Shown here one piece after another: positions 1 through 8,107 of a DNA stretch of 41,651 nucleotides. The notes below the pieces were generated by a model. That model saw only the letters and a list, made by a program, of their open reading frames with translations, was not told the DNA's origin and searched no databases. Location: positions 1 through 41,651 of the forward strand of contig JAGDBO010000020.1 of assembly GCA_017959005.1 (NCBI GenBank), read 5' to 3'. This DNA is from Bacteroidales bacterium (GTDB taxonomy: Bacteria > Bacteroidota > Bacteroidia > Bacteroidales > UBA932). Numbering within the stretch: the stretch's first letter is position 1; every line of letters begins with the position of its first letter. The position numbers and the translations under genes are program-made.

Positions 1-75
1 ATCATTACAAAGATGACGGAGACAATAGCCCGGATATTTAGTTGCGGCCTGCGGTGCATGAGTATGTATGTGACG

Positions 76-354
76 CTAGATATCCTTCCACTCTAATCTG
101 TGGGGGTAAGTGTACTCGGTCTCTATGTCGGTAACGATGGTTTTGACGATGGTATGACTGACATCCACGAAGCCGGTCAGGATCACGCCACTCATTTCAT
201 AGGTAAACCGGTGATTTGTGGTCACTAGAGTGCCCGTCTTTATTTCCAAGGCGATGGCCTTGTGCCGTTTTTCAAGTCCGGCAAATCGTATTTGAAGTGG
301 ATCCGGGAAGGATACCACGATGAATGCGAAGTCGAATATTACAGTTATTTTCAA
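76..354 (-). CDS. Doubtful ORF, possible gene remnant
   Basis: A 92-codon minus-strand ORF. Its C-terminal two thirds (about residues 30-92) read like real protein, with alternating hydrophobic and charged residues ending in LEWKDI. The first third lies opposite a plus-strand ORF from 262 that also looks coding, so both cannot be fully real. No family is recognised. It may be a fragment of a gene cut by rearrangement in a decayed accessory stretch. Confidence 0.2.
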   Translation of the reverse strand: MKITVIFDFAFIVVSFPDPLQIRFAGLEKRHKAIALEIKTGTLVTTNHRFTYEMSGVILTGFVDVSHTIVKTIVTDIETEYTYPHRLEWKDI

Positions 355-612
355 GAACTGAAAAATGCGGTTTCCCCATTTGGCTATGACGAGCCCATCT
401 CAGAAAAAGAAATGTGCAAGGCCCTTGAGCAATCGCAGGTTTCCGGGGAGATGATTGATGTTGTTCCGGATCCGGAATTCCTACCGGGAGGAGCACGCGA
501 AGGTCAGTGTGATGGATGGACATATCATCTGGAATTTGTCTCTCACGAGGAGTATTTTCGTAGGCATCCCAAGGACGAAAACGATGATGCAGAAAGAGTC
601 GAATTAACTTGA
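262..612 (+). CDS. Hypothetical protein, probable remnant
   Basis: A 116-codon ORF beginning with GTG; the frame is open from 229, just after a TAG at 226. The product is acidic, rich in Tyr, Trp and Glu, and has soluble-protein composition, with no signal peptide or membrane segment. I do not recognise a family. It ends at TGA 610-612, but the same frame continues with plausible protein to a TAA at 733-735, so this may be the front part of one gene broken by a nonsense change. The start is uncertain because no ATG or ribosome-binding site is obvious. Confidence 0.4.
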   Translation: MPFFKSGKSYLKWIREGYHDECEVEYYSYFQELKNAVSPFGYDEPISEKEMCKALEQSQVSGEMIDVVPDPEFLPGGAREGQCDGWTYHLEFVSHEEYFRRHPKDENDDAERVELT

Positions 613-627
613 CTTTCCCAGATATCG

Positions 628-735
628 ATGCCATATTTGCAGTGGAAAGATCCAAGAGAAACAGAGCAGATTTGGCAGTTCTTTGAAAACGAAAAATCCG
701 TAACCGTGGGTTACAAAAACGGCCTTGTGGAATAA
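628..735 (+). CDS. Small ORF, possible 3' part of the preceding gene
   Basis: A 35-residue ATG ORF, rich in Trp, Glu and Lys, in the same reading frame as the ORF at 262-612 and separated from it only by one TGA and five sense codons. It is either the C-terminal piece of that protein after a nonsense mutation or a tiny independent ORF. No function is assignable. Confidence 0.3.
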   Translation: MPYLQWKDPRETEQIWQFFENEKSVTVGYKNGLVE

Positions 736-740
736 AGAAA

Positions 741-827
741 GTTCAATTCACCAGCGGTGAATCGAACTCGCATGTCTCTATAGGAGACACGGTGTAGACA
801 TTTTATAGGTACCAACCTGTAACCTAT
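741..827. repeat. Cluster of three hairpins
   Basis: Three consecutive inverted repeats in 87 bases: 741-752 with 756-767 (12-bp stem with one mismatch or wobble, 3-base loop); 773-778 with 784-789 (6 bp, 5-base loop); 805-810 with 822-827 (6 bp, 11-base loop). On the minus strand the order loosely recalls tRNA arms, including a TTCGATT motif, but no acceptor stem forms. It may be a structured regulatory element, terminator cluster or decayed phage tRNA. Confidence 0.4.
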
Positions 828-1024
828 GAAGGCAAAAACCCAAGAAAACCGCTTGTAAGTGCTTGATTATCAAACATTGCAAACGGATCCTCTTCCTCCG
901 CAGTTCGAATACCGATGCTCCAGTAATCTTGTTCTTTGGTGTAGGGAAGTAACCCTAAAAATGCAGCCAGAAGGCCGTAGAAAGGCGATTTGAGTGCACC
1001 CCCGTATAGTGTCGGCACCGTCCC

Positions 1025-1052
1025 AAACCGTGTCGGAAACCGTGTCGGAAAC
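1025..1052. repeat. 12-bp tandem direct repeat
   Basis: The unit AAACCGTGTCGG occurs twice in tandem (1025-1036, 1037-1048), followed by a partial third unit AAAC. A related GTGTCGG occurs just upstream near 1009. Similar GTGTCG-type iterons occur near integrase genes of Bacteroidota mobile elements as I recall them; that link is inference. Confidence 0.6.
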
Positions 1053-1055
1053 AAA

Positions 1056-1080
1056 AAACCCGCTGATAATCAGCGGGTTT
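1056..1080. terminator. Strong intrinsic terminator-like hairpin
   Basis: A perfect 11-bp stem (1056-1066 with 1070-1080) around a 3-base loop, A-rich on the left (1053-1058) and ending in TTT on the right, so it could act in both directions. It separates the decayed stretch 1-1055 from the AraC-type pseudogene at 1104-1310. The 1-1100 stretch otherwise holds only weak ORFs and repeats. Confidence 0.7.
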
Positions 1081-1103
1081 CTGTGGTGCTGGGAATAAAA
1101 ATC

Positions 1104-1310
1104 TCAGAAAATAACTGAGGGATGGCAGATGTAGAAAATCCAGGTTACATGGCTCACAGCGGCAAACAGCATAAAGGCCGCCGCCCATCTGCGCAGACGC
1201 AGGGGTGGCGTCACTCAGTGAGCAATAGCATTAGACTTCCGCAGCAGCAGATAGAGCGCTGCCACAACGCTCAGCATGATTACACCCCCGCAAAGGAGGA
1301 CAAAAACTTT
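1104..1310 (-). pseudogene. Truncated AraC-type membrane regulator (N-terminal remnant)
   Basis: Read on the minus strand, one frame gives a hydrophobic segment (MLSVVAALYLLLRKSNAIAH from 1277), a TGA at about 1215-1217, then in the same frame VTPPLRLRRWAAAFMLFAAV and a second hydrophobic stretch ending at TGA 1104-1106. The layout TM segment - TPP(V/L)RLRRWAAAF - TM matches what I recall of the N-terminus of Bacteroidales multi-pass membrane proteins with a C-terminal AraC helix-turn-helix. The internal stop and complete loss of the DNA-binding part make it a pseudogene. Truncation lies next to the terminator and repeats at 1025-1080, suggesting disruption by an integration event. The original start codon is not evident. 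Confidence 0.55.
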
Positions 1311-2997
1311 ATTTGATTTCTATTATGGCCTCGGAGATGTTGATCATGAAGTCTCCAACGTGTTCGCACTCGTTAATAAGGTCCATATAGTAAACGCCTG
1401 TAAGATAGCTGTATGTGTTGTTCTCAAGGTTGAGTAGGTGTTCCTCCTTGAGGGCGTTGCGGTACTCGTTAATCTGCTGCTCAACATCCTGTGCGTTGGC
1501 AATGTTGGTGATGGAGTCATAGCCTAATTTGAGGTTCTCCTCCATTGCATCAAAGCCGGTGAAGATAAGCTGCATCATGTTGTTGAGTTTGGCAAGCATA
1601 ACCTCATCAAAAGCTGCACCGTGGATGTTGCGTCTCTGGAGTATGCGGCCACAGTTGAAACCACTGTCTCCAATGCTCTCCAACTCGCTGATTACCTTGA
1701 ACATTGCCTGAATGCGGCGGGCAGACTCCTCTGAGAGATCCCACTCGGAAACATCGTTGAGATATTTGGCAATCTCAAACTCAATCTTATCAGTTATCTG
1801 CTCGTAATGTTCAAGTTTGTGGTAGAGTTCGTCAAACTTATCGGGATCTGTAGTGTTCAGGCACTCAACTACGTAGTTATACTGCTCACGGCAAATCTGC
1901 TCAAAGTGGAGTATCTCACCTTTGGCCTGCTCAAGTGAAAGCTCTGCGGTAGAGAGCGGGCCTCCCTGAATATACTGAAGGCGGTAGCCCTCGTCCTCCG
2001 GCTTGCCCGGCAGCAGCCTGGTGACAAACTTCACAATGCGGTTGGTAAAGCCCACCAAAATGGCGGTATTGCTCACATTGAAGAGTGTATGAACCATCGC
2101 GATAGAGCAAAGAATGGAGAAGCTGGAGGCACTTCCGGAGAGCGGATTGTCCAGTCCAACCGCCATAATCACCTTAGAAACAACCCATAAGAACGGGTGG
2201 TATAAGATGAGCACCCATAAGACTCCAAAGAGGTTGAAGAAGGCGTGGCCGGCCGCGGCTCGTCTTGCGGAGATGTTGGCAACGGAGGCGGCTATGTTGG
2301 CGGTGAGTGTGGTTCCTATGTTTTCTCCCAGAACAAGTGCGGCACCGAGTTCAAAGTTGAGGCCGTTATTACACATCATAAGTGTCAGTGCCATAGTGGC
2401 TGCGGAAGATTGCAGCAGTATGGTGATGACGGTTCCAATGAGTACGCAGAGCAGCACGCTCCAGAAACCGTAAACGCTCCAACCGTTGATGAGTTCTTTG
2501 GTCTTCTCCAGAATAGCCGGGTCTACTGAGTTCTGCACCATGCTGAGTCCCAGGAACATAATGGCAAATCCCATAATCATTGAACCAATGGATTTTCTCT
2601 TCTTGGATTTGAACATGGTGAGGATAAATCCAACGGCAATGAGCGGAACGGCAACCGTGGCAATACCTCCGCGGAAGCCTACCAAAGAGAAGAGCCAAGC
2701 TGAAACTGTTGTTCCAATGTTGGCTCCCATTATAACTCCTATAGATTGTGCCAGGCTCAAAAGTCCTGCGTTTACGAAACTTACAACCATCAAGGTTGTT
2801 GCGGCTGAAGATTGTATGCAGGCGGTAATAGTTAGACCGGTGAGAATTCTCTTGAATGCATTTGAGGTCATCATTGCCAGGAAACTTCTGAGTTTGTCTC
2901 CGGCAACCTTCTGAAGGTTCTCGCTCATCATTGTCATTCCAAATAGGAATAGGGCAAGTGAGCCGAACAGTTTGAATAATGATAATGCAATGTTCAT
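1309..2997 (-). CDS. Na+/phosphate symporter with PhoU-like C-terminal domain
   Basis: 562 residues. The N-terminal 320 residues are a multi-pass Na/Pi cotransporter domain with the two inverted family repeats: QSSAATT (62-68) followed by GANIGTT (91-97), and again QSSAATM near 196 followed by GENIGTT. The C-terminal 200 residues are soluble and helical, resembling PhoU, as in YjbB/NptA-type bacterial transporters. It is expected to import phosphate (or export it, as reported for E. coli YjbB) across the inner membrane using sodium. The ATG at 2995-2997 is chosen. A TAnnTTTG match on the minus strand (3003-3010) lies so close that the mRNA could be nearly leaderless. It is divergent from the outer-membrane protein gene at 3070. 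Confidence 0.92.
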   Translation of the reverse strand: MNIALSLFKLFGSLALFLFGMTMMSENLQKVAGDKLRSFLAMMTSNAFKRILTGLTITACIQSSAATTLMVVSFVNAGLLSLAQSIGVIMGANIGTTVSAWLFSLVGFRGGIATVAVPLIAVGFILTMFKSKKRKSIGSMIMGFAIMFLGLSMVQNSVDPAILEKTKELINGWSVYGFWSVLLCVLIGTVITILLQSSAATMALTLMMCNNGLNFELGAALVLGENIGTTLTANIAASVANISARRAAAGHAFFNLFGVLWVLILYHPFLWVVSKVIMAVGLDNPLSGSASSFSILCSIAMVHTLFNVSNTAILVGFTNRIVKFVTRLLPGKPEDEGYRLQYIQGGPLSTAELSLEQAKGEILHFEQICREQYNYVVECLNTTDPDKFDELYHKLEHYEQITDKIEFEIAKYLNDVSEWDLSEESARRIQAMFKVISELESIGDSGFNCGRILQRRNIHGAAFDEVMLAKLNNMMQLIFTGFDAMEENLKLGYDSITNIANAQDVEQQINEYRNALKEEHLLNLENNTYSYLTGVYYMDLINECEHVGDFMINISEAIIEIK

Positions 2998-3002
2998 CTC
3001 AA

Positions 3003-3010
3003 CAAATATA
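3003..3010 (-). promoter_or_regulatory. Putative -7 box of the Na/Pi symporter gene
   Basis: The minus strand reads TATATTTG, a full TAnnTTTG match, only 5 bases before the start codon at 2997. No clear -33 TTTG is seen. If used, the transcript would have almost no leader. Confidence 0.35.
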
Positions 3011-3069
3011 ACTGGAATAATTGAACCTTGAAAATAAAATGGCTATCTTAGTCCCAAATTTTTACAATT

Positions 3070-6000
3070 ATGAGATATTTAGCCAAAAGAATAGTTGCTT
3101 TTGTGGCAATTCTGCTAATGACCGTTCCGGTTATGGCTCAGTATTATGATATTGGAAACGAGCCTGTGGGCATAAAGTGGAAAACCATGCGTTCCAAGAA
3201 CTTTTCCATATTGTTTCCGGACAGCACCTCCTTCTCAAAGTATTCCAGAGTAGGAAACGGCTATGGAAAGCATTTGGAAAAGACTGCGGCAAGATATCTG
3301 GCAATGGTGGAGCGCTCCTATGGCATGCACGCGGACTCTGTAAGGTTCACCTATGGAATACCAAGCAAATTCCCGATGGTTATCCACCCGTTCAACGCAA
3401 AGAGCAACGGAGTGACCGTTTGGGGCCCAAGACAGATAGACTACTTCTCTTTACCATCTACAGAGATCATCTCCACCGAGCCGTGGGATGTGAGCCTTGC
3501 TACTCATGAGGGACGCCACGCCTGGCAGATGGCTCACTTTAACAAGGGAATCTTCAAGGTTCTCTATTGGTTTGCCGGAGACAATGTCATTGGATCTGCA
3601 AGCGGAATCTACCCTTCTGCCTGGATGTTGGAGGGAGACGCGGTGGTTGCTGAGACGGAGATGAGCAAGGGCGGACGCGGAAGAAGTGCAGCATTCCTCT
3701 CTCACACCCTGCGTTGTATCATTCCTCCGGGAGAGAAGGATTTCAGCAAGTACACCTACGGCAAACAGCGTAGTTGGGACCGCTGGCGTCTGGGTTCCGT
3801 AAAAGCATATACCCCGGCAGTTTACGATGTGGGCTATATGCTCAACTCTATGGCTCGCTACAAGAGCAAAGATCCTGACTTCATGCACAACTTCCTCAAC
3901 TATGAGGTAAACCATTTCTTCAGTGCAAACGTTGTTGCCTCCGCATTCAAGAGACACGCAGGCAAGACTCACCGTCAGTTTGTTCTGGAGGATGAACTCC
4001 ATGCCTTTATGGAACTCAACTCAAACAAGCCGTTCATATCTATAATGAATTTTCTGAAGAAAGAGGAGAATTACTCTCCTGTAAGCCTGGCGGAGAATCC
4101 TTTGAGCATAAGCGGAGAAAAGAGTGGTTACTTTACGGTTTACCATTCTCCGGTGGAGATAGGAAAAGACTCTGTGATTGCTGTTGTTGAGGGATATGGT
4201 ACGGCTCCTTACATTGTGCTGATAACCAACGAGAACGGAGAGTGGAAACAGAAGAAACTCACATACTTTGACAGCGGAACTACCAACCTGGCATACTATG
4301 ACGGAGTTGTTTGGAAGGGCGAACACAAACCTCATCCAAGATGGGGACAGGTTGCAAGAAGTTACCTCTGCGGATATAACGTAAAAGAGAACGAGGATAT
4401 AGATTATGTTGGAGAGTTCGGCTCCAGAGAGGGCGGCTATCTCTATGAGCCTGCGGTAGTTATGGTGAGCGGGCGTCCTGTCCTTTATGCCATAACTTAT
4501 GATCCTGCAACCTTCCATCTCTTCTCTGCAATAACACCAATCTGTTACTTGGATAACTCCTCTGAAGATGTATCCCTTCTTCCGGAATACAAGATAGAGG
4601 GGCAGGCGGTATCCTTCACATCAGTGGGTTCTGAAATCATTTATTCTGTTTTAAATGATGAGGGACTCTCAGTTGAGAAGACCTGGATGGACGGCGGAAA
4701 GCAGTTTAACGCAACTCTTATTGAACCATCTTTCCATACGCTTACTCATCTTAAGAGCAAGGGCAATGAAATCTTCTTTGTTTCAGATTATTACGGAAAC
4801 ACCAACCTTTGCCGTATGGATGTCACAACCCGCAAGGTTAAACTTGCAGCTTTGGCAGACAATATAGACAACTACTACCTCTCTGAGTTGGAAGATGACG
4901 TTGTCTACATTTCAAAGGGAGTGGGAGACAAAGGATGCTTCCCGTTCAAAGAGAAACTTGTAAACGTAGAGGTCTCTGATGATATGGAGTTCACCTATCC
5001 TCTGGCTGAGGAACTTACCCGCCAGTATCACCAGAAATGGGATCATCCTATTGCAAAGGAGAAGGTAGAGGACGAAGCAAATAACTATGTTGTAGAGGAT
5101 TACAATAGACTATCACATTTGTTCCGCATCCACTCCTGGTATCCGGCAAACGCTATTCTTACAGGCGAGACCTCCGGAAGTGAGTTTATAGAGATGGACG
5201 GTCTTGGAGTAACTCTCCACTCTCAAAACACTTTGGGAACTTTGAGAGCCTCCGCCTCATACTCTTTCAAGAGAGCATCTCGTTTTGGTACCAAGACCAG
5301 AAACCTTCACGGTGCCCACGCAACACTCACATATTCAGGATTCTATCCTGTTATCAGCGCAGAGGTTCACTTCAATGACAAGGTAATGATTTCAGACAAC
5401 AAACACTCTTTCAGAAGTGAGGTTCTTGCTTACCTTCCTCTGGAGTATGATCTCTTTAAGTCTGAACTTGAGATTGTTCCGTTTGTAGGATGGCAGTATA
5501 GAAATGACGAGAGCATTCCGGAGATAGACCTCAACCAGATCTCTTTCCGCCAAATAGAGAGAAATCAGATTGCTGTGGGAATAGAGAGCGCCAACTACAT
5601 TGGAATGGCCAAGGCGCAGATTTATCCTAGATGGGGAATTGGAGGATCCATTGCAGGATACTTCAACCCTAACGGCGGAGACAAGTTCGGAACTGTTTAC
5701 GCCGGAAGACTTTTCGGTTACCTTCCAGGATTTGGATTTAACCACGGATTGCGTCTCTCATACTCTTATCAGAGGCAGGAGATTTCCGGCAAGAGATTCT
5801 GGATGGACAATGCCATAGATCTTCCAAGAGGCTATACAGAAGACTTTTACGGCCGCAACTATATGCTTGCAACCGCAGATTATGCAATTCCAATCTATTT
5901 GGGAGATGTGAGCCTTGGATTCTTTGCATATCTGAAACAACTCCGCGTAACTCCATTCTTTGACTTTGGAAGAGTGGAGATGCCGCGCACCGTTTCTCCT

Positions 6001-6222
6001 TTCAGGAACGACAGGGTTTGGGAGTATCACAAAAGATTTTCATACGGAGCAGATGCTGTTCTCTGTGCAAACTTCTTTAGAATAGGATTCCCGTTCCAGG
6101 TAGGGTTCCGCTATGCAAGAACCAATAAGCCTGTGGATTATGGTATGGCAACCCCTTTAATCTATGACGGAAAGGGAAGGAAAAACTACTTTGGATTCCT
6201 TTTGGGAATTACTATCAGATAG
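3070..6222 (+). CDS. Large outer-membrane protein with HExxH peptidase motif and C-terminal beta-barrel
   Basis: 1050 residues with a signal peptide (about 1-23, ending VMAQ). An N-terminal globular region contains HEGRH at 146-150 and a downstream Glu in LEGD (E188), the pattern of a gluzincin zinc peptidase. Residues about 330-650 are beta-rich with repeated short strands, suggesting a TolB-like propeller. The last 350 residues have alternating aromatic and polar strands and end GITIR, like a surface-antigen/BamA-type outer-membrane barrel. Function is unknown; a periplasmic metallopeptidase anchored by its own barrel is the simplest reading. The 3' end overlaps uvrC on the other strand by 8 bases. 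Confidence 0.75.
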   Translation: MRYLAKRIVAFVAILLMTVPVMAQYYDIGNEPVGIKWKTMRSKNFSILFPDSTSFSKYSRVGNGYGKHLEKTAARYLAMVERSYGMHADSVRFTYGIPSKFPMVIHPFNAKSNGVTVWGPRQIDYFSLPSTEIISTEPWDVSLATHEGRHAWQMAHFNKGIFKVLYWFAGDNVIGSASGIYPSAWMLEGDAVVAETEMSKGGRGRSAAFLSHTLRCIIPPGEKDFSKYTYGKQRSWDRWRLGSVKAYTPAVYDVGYMLNSMARYKSKDPDFMHNFLNYEVNHFFSANVVASAFKRHAGKTHRQFVLEDELHAFMELNSNKPFISIMNFLKKEENYSPVSLAENPLSISGEKSGYFTVYHSPVEIGKDSVIAVVEGYGTAPYIVLITNENGEWKQKKLTYFDSGTTNLAYYDGVVWKGEHKPHPRWGQVARSYLCGYNVKENEDIDYVGEFGSREGGYLYEPAVVMVSGRPVLYAITYDPATFHLFSAITPICYLDNSSEDVSLLPEYKIEGQAVSFTSVGSEIIYSVLNDEGLSVEKTWMDGGKQFNATLIEPSFHTLTHLKSKGNEIFFVSDYYGNTNLCRMDVTTRKVKLAALADNIDNYYLSELEDDVVYISKGVGDKGCFPFKEKLVNVEVSDDMEFTYPLAEELTRQYHQKWDHPIAKEKVEDEANNYVVEDYNRLSHLFRIHSWYPANAILTGETSGSEFIEMDGLGVTLHSQNTLGTLRASASYSFKRASRFGTKTRNLHGAHATLTYSGFYPVISAEVHFNDKVMISDNKHSFRSEVLAYLPLEYDLFKSELEIVPFVGWQYRNDESIPEIDLNQISFRQIERNQIAVGIESANYIGMAKAQIYPRWGIGGSIAGYFNPNGGDKFGTVYAGRLFGYLPGFGFNHGLRLSYSYQRQEISGKRFWMDNAIDLPRGYTEDFYGRNYMLATADYAIPIYLGDVSLGFFAYLKQLRVTPFFDFGRVEMPRTVSPFRNDRVWEYHKRFSYGADAVLCANFFRIGFPFQVGFRYARTNKPVDYGMATPLIYDGKGRKNYFGFLLGITIR

Positions 6223-8086
6223 AGAAGTGGTCTGAGATTTTCTTTGCGTAAGATTTTCCAACCACAGAGGACAACTCTTCAAAAGAGGCCTTCTTAACTC
6301 TTGCAACGCTGTGAAAGTGTTGCAGGAGTTTTTCTATTGTGGCATCTCCAATGCCTTTTATCTCAGAGAGTTCAGACTTTATCTGTCCTTTACTTCTCAG
6401 GCTTCTATGGAAGGTGATTCCAAAACGGTGAGCCTCATCTCTGAGTTGCATAATGAGTTTCAGTGACGGAGAGTTTTTATCTAGGAACAACGGGTTAGGA
6501 TCTCCGGGACGGATAAGTTCTTCCAGCCTCTTTGCTATGCCAATGATTGGAAGTTTCTTATCAAGGCCCAACTCCGTAAGCGCCTGGTATGCAAAGTCTA
6601 ACTGGCCACGGCCTCCGTCCACAACTACAAGGTTTGGAAGAGGTTCTCCCTCATTAAGCAGTCTGGAATATCTGCGGAAAACTACCTCGTGCATGGAGGC
6701 AAAATCGTTTGCTCCAACAACCGTTTTAATATTGAACTTGCGGTAATCTTTCTTAGAAGGTTTGCCGTTTTTGAAAACCACGCAAGAGGCTACCGGGTTG
6801 GTACCCTGTATGTTAGAGTTGTCAAAGCACTCAATGTGCACAGGGTATTCCTTAAGGTGAAGGTCTCTTTTGAGCATCTCTACGCCAATGGACTTTTTCT
6901 CATCGGGATTTTTAAGAGCCTTCTGCTTAAGGGCTTGCAGCATAAATTCGCGAGCGTTTTTGGTAGAGAGTTCCAAAAGGGAGAGTTTGTCTCCACGCAT
7001 CGGGATATGAATCTCATGCTCTGAAGAGAGTATTCCGCCGGCCGGCATAAACGGCACAAGTATTTGACGGCAAGGCTTTTCTCCGGCCTCCGCTAGTATA
7101 CTGTAAACGCTTAGTATAAAGTGGGTTAAAGCCTCCTCGTGCTCTGAGGAAATCTCTCCGTTGCTAAGATCTTCCGCAGTCTTGAGTTCCAGATTAAGCA
7201 CTCTGGTTATGCAGCCGTTGGTCACTCTCATAAAGTTTCCGAAGGCGGAGGCGCTCTTGCTCTTCTCGCTTACCTTGTCCGTAAAGAGAATTGAGAATAC
7301 ATCCAGGTTGGTGAGATTGGCCTGAACAATAAGAGATTTGTTGTAGTGCGCTCCCAAAAGTTCCATCCTCTCCTTGTAGAGTTGCGCCTCCTCAAAGTTC
7401 AGTGAATCAGAGGCCTGCATCATCTTCTCCTTAAAGAGGCGTATCATCTGGGAACTGTTGCCCTTAAGGATATTCTTCACCGCTTCAATATTCTCCGCAT
7501 ACTCCTCCTCGCTTATTTTTCCAATGCACGGCGCATCACATTTATGGATATGCCAGTTAAGACACTCCTTAAATTTCCCCGCTGCTATATCCTCCCTGTT
7601 CAGCTTCAGAGAGCAAGTTCTCAGACGGAAGAGAGTGTGAAACATATCTATCAACTGATGTGCATAAGTTGCTGAACTGTAAGGCCCAAAGTAGAGAGAG
7701 CCGTCTCTTGTCACGCGCCTTGTGATAAATACTCTTGGGAAAGGTTCCGCCTTTATGCAAATCCACGGATAGGTTTTGCTGTCTTTGAGCATAATGTTGT
7801 AACGGGGCTGGTTCTCCTTAATGAGATTGTTCTCCAAAAGGAAGGCATCCTGCTCGTTTTCCACCACCGTGTACTCAACGTTTGCAATCTTGCTGACAAG
7901 CACCTGAGTCTTGGCGTTCAGGCGGCTCTCCGGAACAAAGTAGGAGGAGACCCTCTTCTTCAGATTTTTTGCCTTTCCCACATAGATTATCTTCCCCGTA
8001 GAGTCTAAAAACCTATAGACACCGGGAAGGAAAGGGAGTAGTGGCAGAATCTCCTTTTTTATTCTATCTTTGTCTAGAATTTGCAT
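6215..8086 (-). CDS. uvrC: UvrABC excinuclease subunit C
   Basis: 623 residues from the ATG at 8084-8086; the frame stays open upstream, but family alignment starts at MQILDKDRIKKEI. Order: GIY-YIG nuclease (about 15-100, GVYRF...IIYVGKAKNLKKR) for the 3' incision; four Cys (158, 175, 183, 187) matching the iron-sulfur ligands reported for UvrC; UVR helical hairpin that binds UvrB (about 213-247); RNase H-like endonuclease for the 5' incision, with IECFDNSNIQG and VVVDGGRGQL; tandem helix-hairpin-helix at the C-terminus (LSEIKGIGDATIEKLL). Acts in cytosolic nucleotide excision repair with UvrA and UvrB, which are not in the window. Its start lies 6 bases from the divergent acyltransferase start. 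Confidence 0.97.
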   Translation of the reverse strand: MQILDKDRIKKEILPLLPFLPGVYRFLDSTGKIIYVGKAKNLKKRVSSYFVPESRLNAKTQVLVSKIANVEYTVVENEQDAFLLENNLIKENQPRYNIMLKDSKTYPWICIKAEPFPRVFITRRVTRDGSLYFGPYSSATYAHQLIDMFHTLFRLRTCSLKLNREDIAAGKFKECLNWHIHKCDAPCIGKISEEEYAENIEAVKNILKGNSSQMIRLFKEKMMQASDSLNFEEAQLYKERMELLGAHYNKSLIVQANLTNLDVFSILFTDKVSEKSKSASAFGNFMRVTNGCITRVLNLELKTAEDLSNGEISSEHEEALTHFILSVYSILAEAGEKPCRQILVPFMPAGGILSSEHEIHIPMRGDKLSLLELSTKNAREFMLQALKQKALKNPDEKKSIGVEMLKRDLHLKEYPVHIECFDNSNIQGTNPVASCVVFKNGKPSKKDYRKFNIKTVVGANDFASMHEVVFRRYSRLLNEGEPLPNLVVVDGGRGQLDFAYQALTELGLDKKLPIIGIAKRLEELIRPGDPNPLFLDKNSPSLKLIMQLRDEAHRFGITFHRSLRSKGQIKSELSEIKGIGDATIEKLLQHFHSVARVKKASFEELSSVVGKSYAKKISDHFSI

Positions 8087-8107
8087 AAGCAGATGTGTGC
8101 AAAAGTA
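8065..8107. promoter_or_regulatory. Face-to-face promoters for uvrC and the acyltransferase gene
   Basis: The plus strand carries TATCTTTG at 8065-8072, inside the uvrC coding start, pointing at the acyltransferase ATG (8093). The minus strand carries TACTTTTG at 8107-8100, inside the acyltransferase coding start, pointing at the uvrC ATG (8086). Both match TAnnTTTG. Predicted leaders are roughly 7-15 bases. No good -33 TTTG is seen for either, so strength is uncertain. Confidence 0.45.

Noticed and set aside
3-41. C-terminal end of a gene entering from the left (HYKDDGDNSPDI then TAG)
   Set aside because: Only 12 codons are visible, so it cannot be told from chance.
272-655. 127-codon minus-strand ORF
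   Set aside because: It lies opposite the more protein-like plus-strand ORF at 262-612 and has Pro/Arg/His-rich shadow composition.
741-840. Possible minus-strand tRNA
   Set aside because: There is an anticodon-like stem and TTCGATT, but the T stem does not pair and no acceptor stem exists.
824-1054. 76-codon minus-strand ORF
   Set aside because: Its start lies in the tandem repeat and its composition is unremarkable; no family recognised, so I treat it as chance or decayed sequence.
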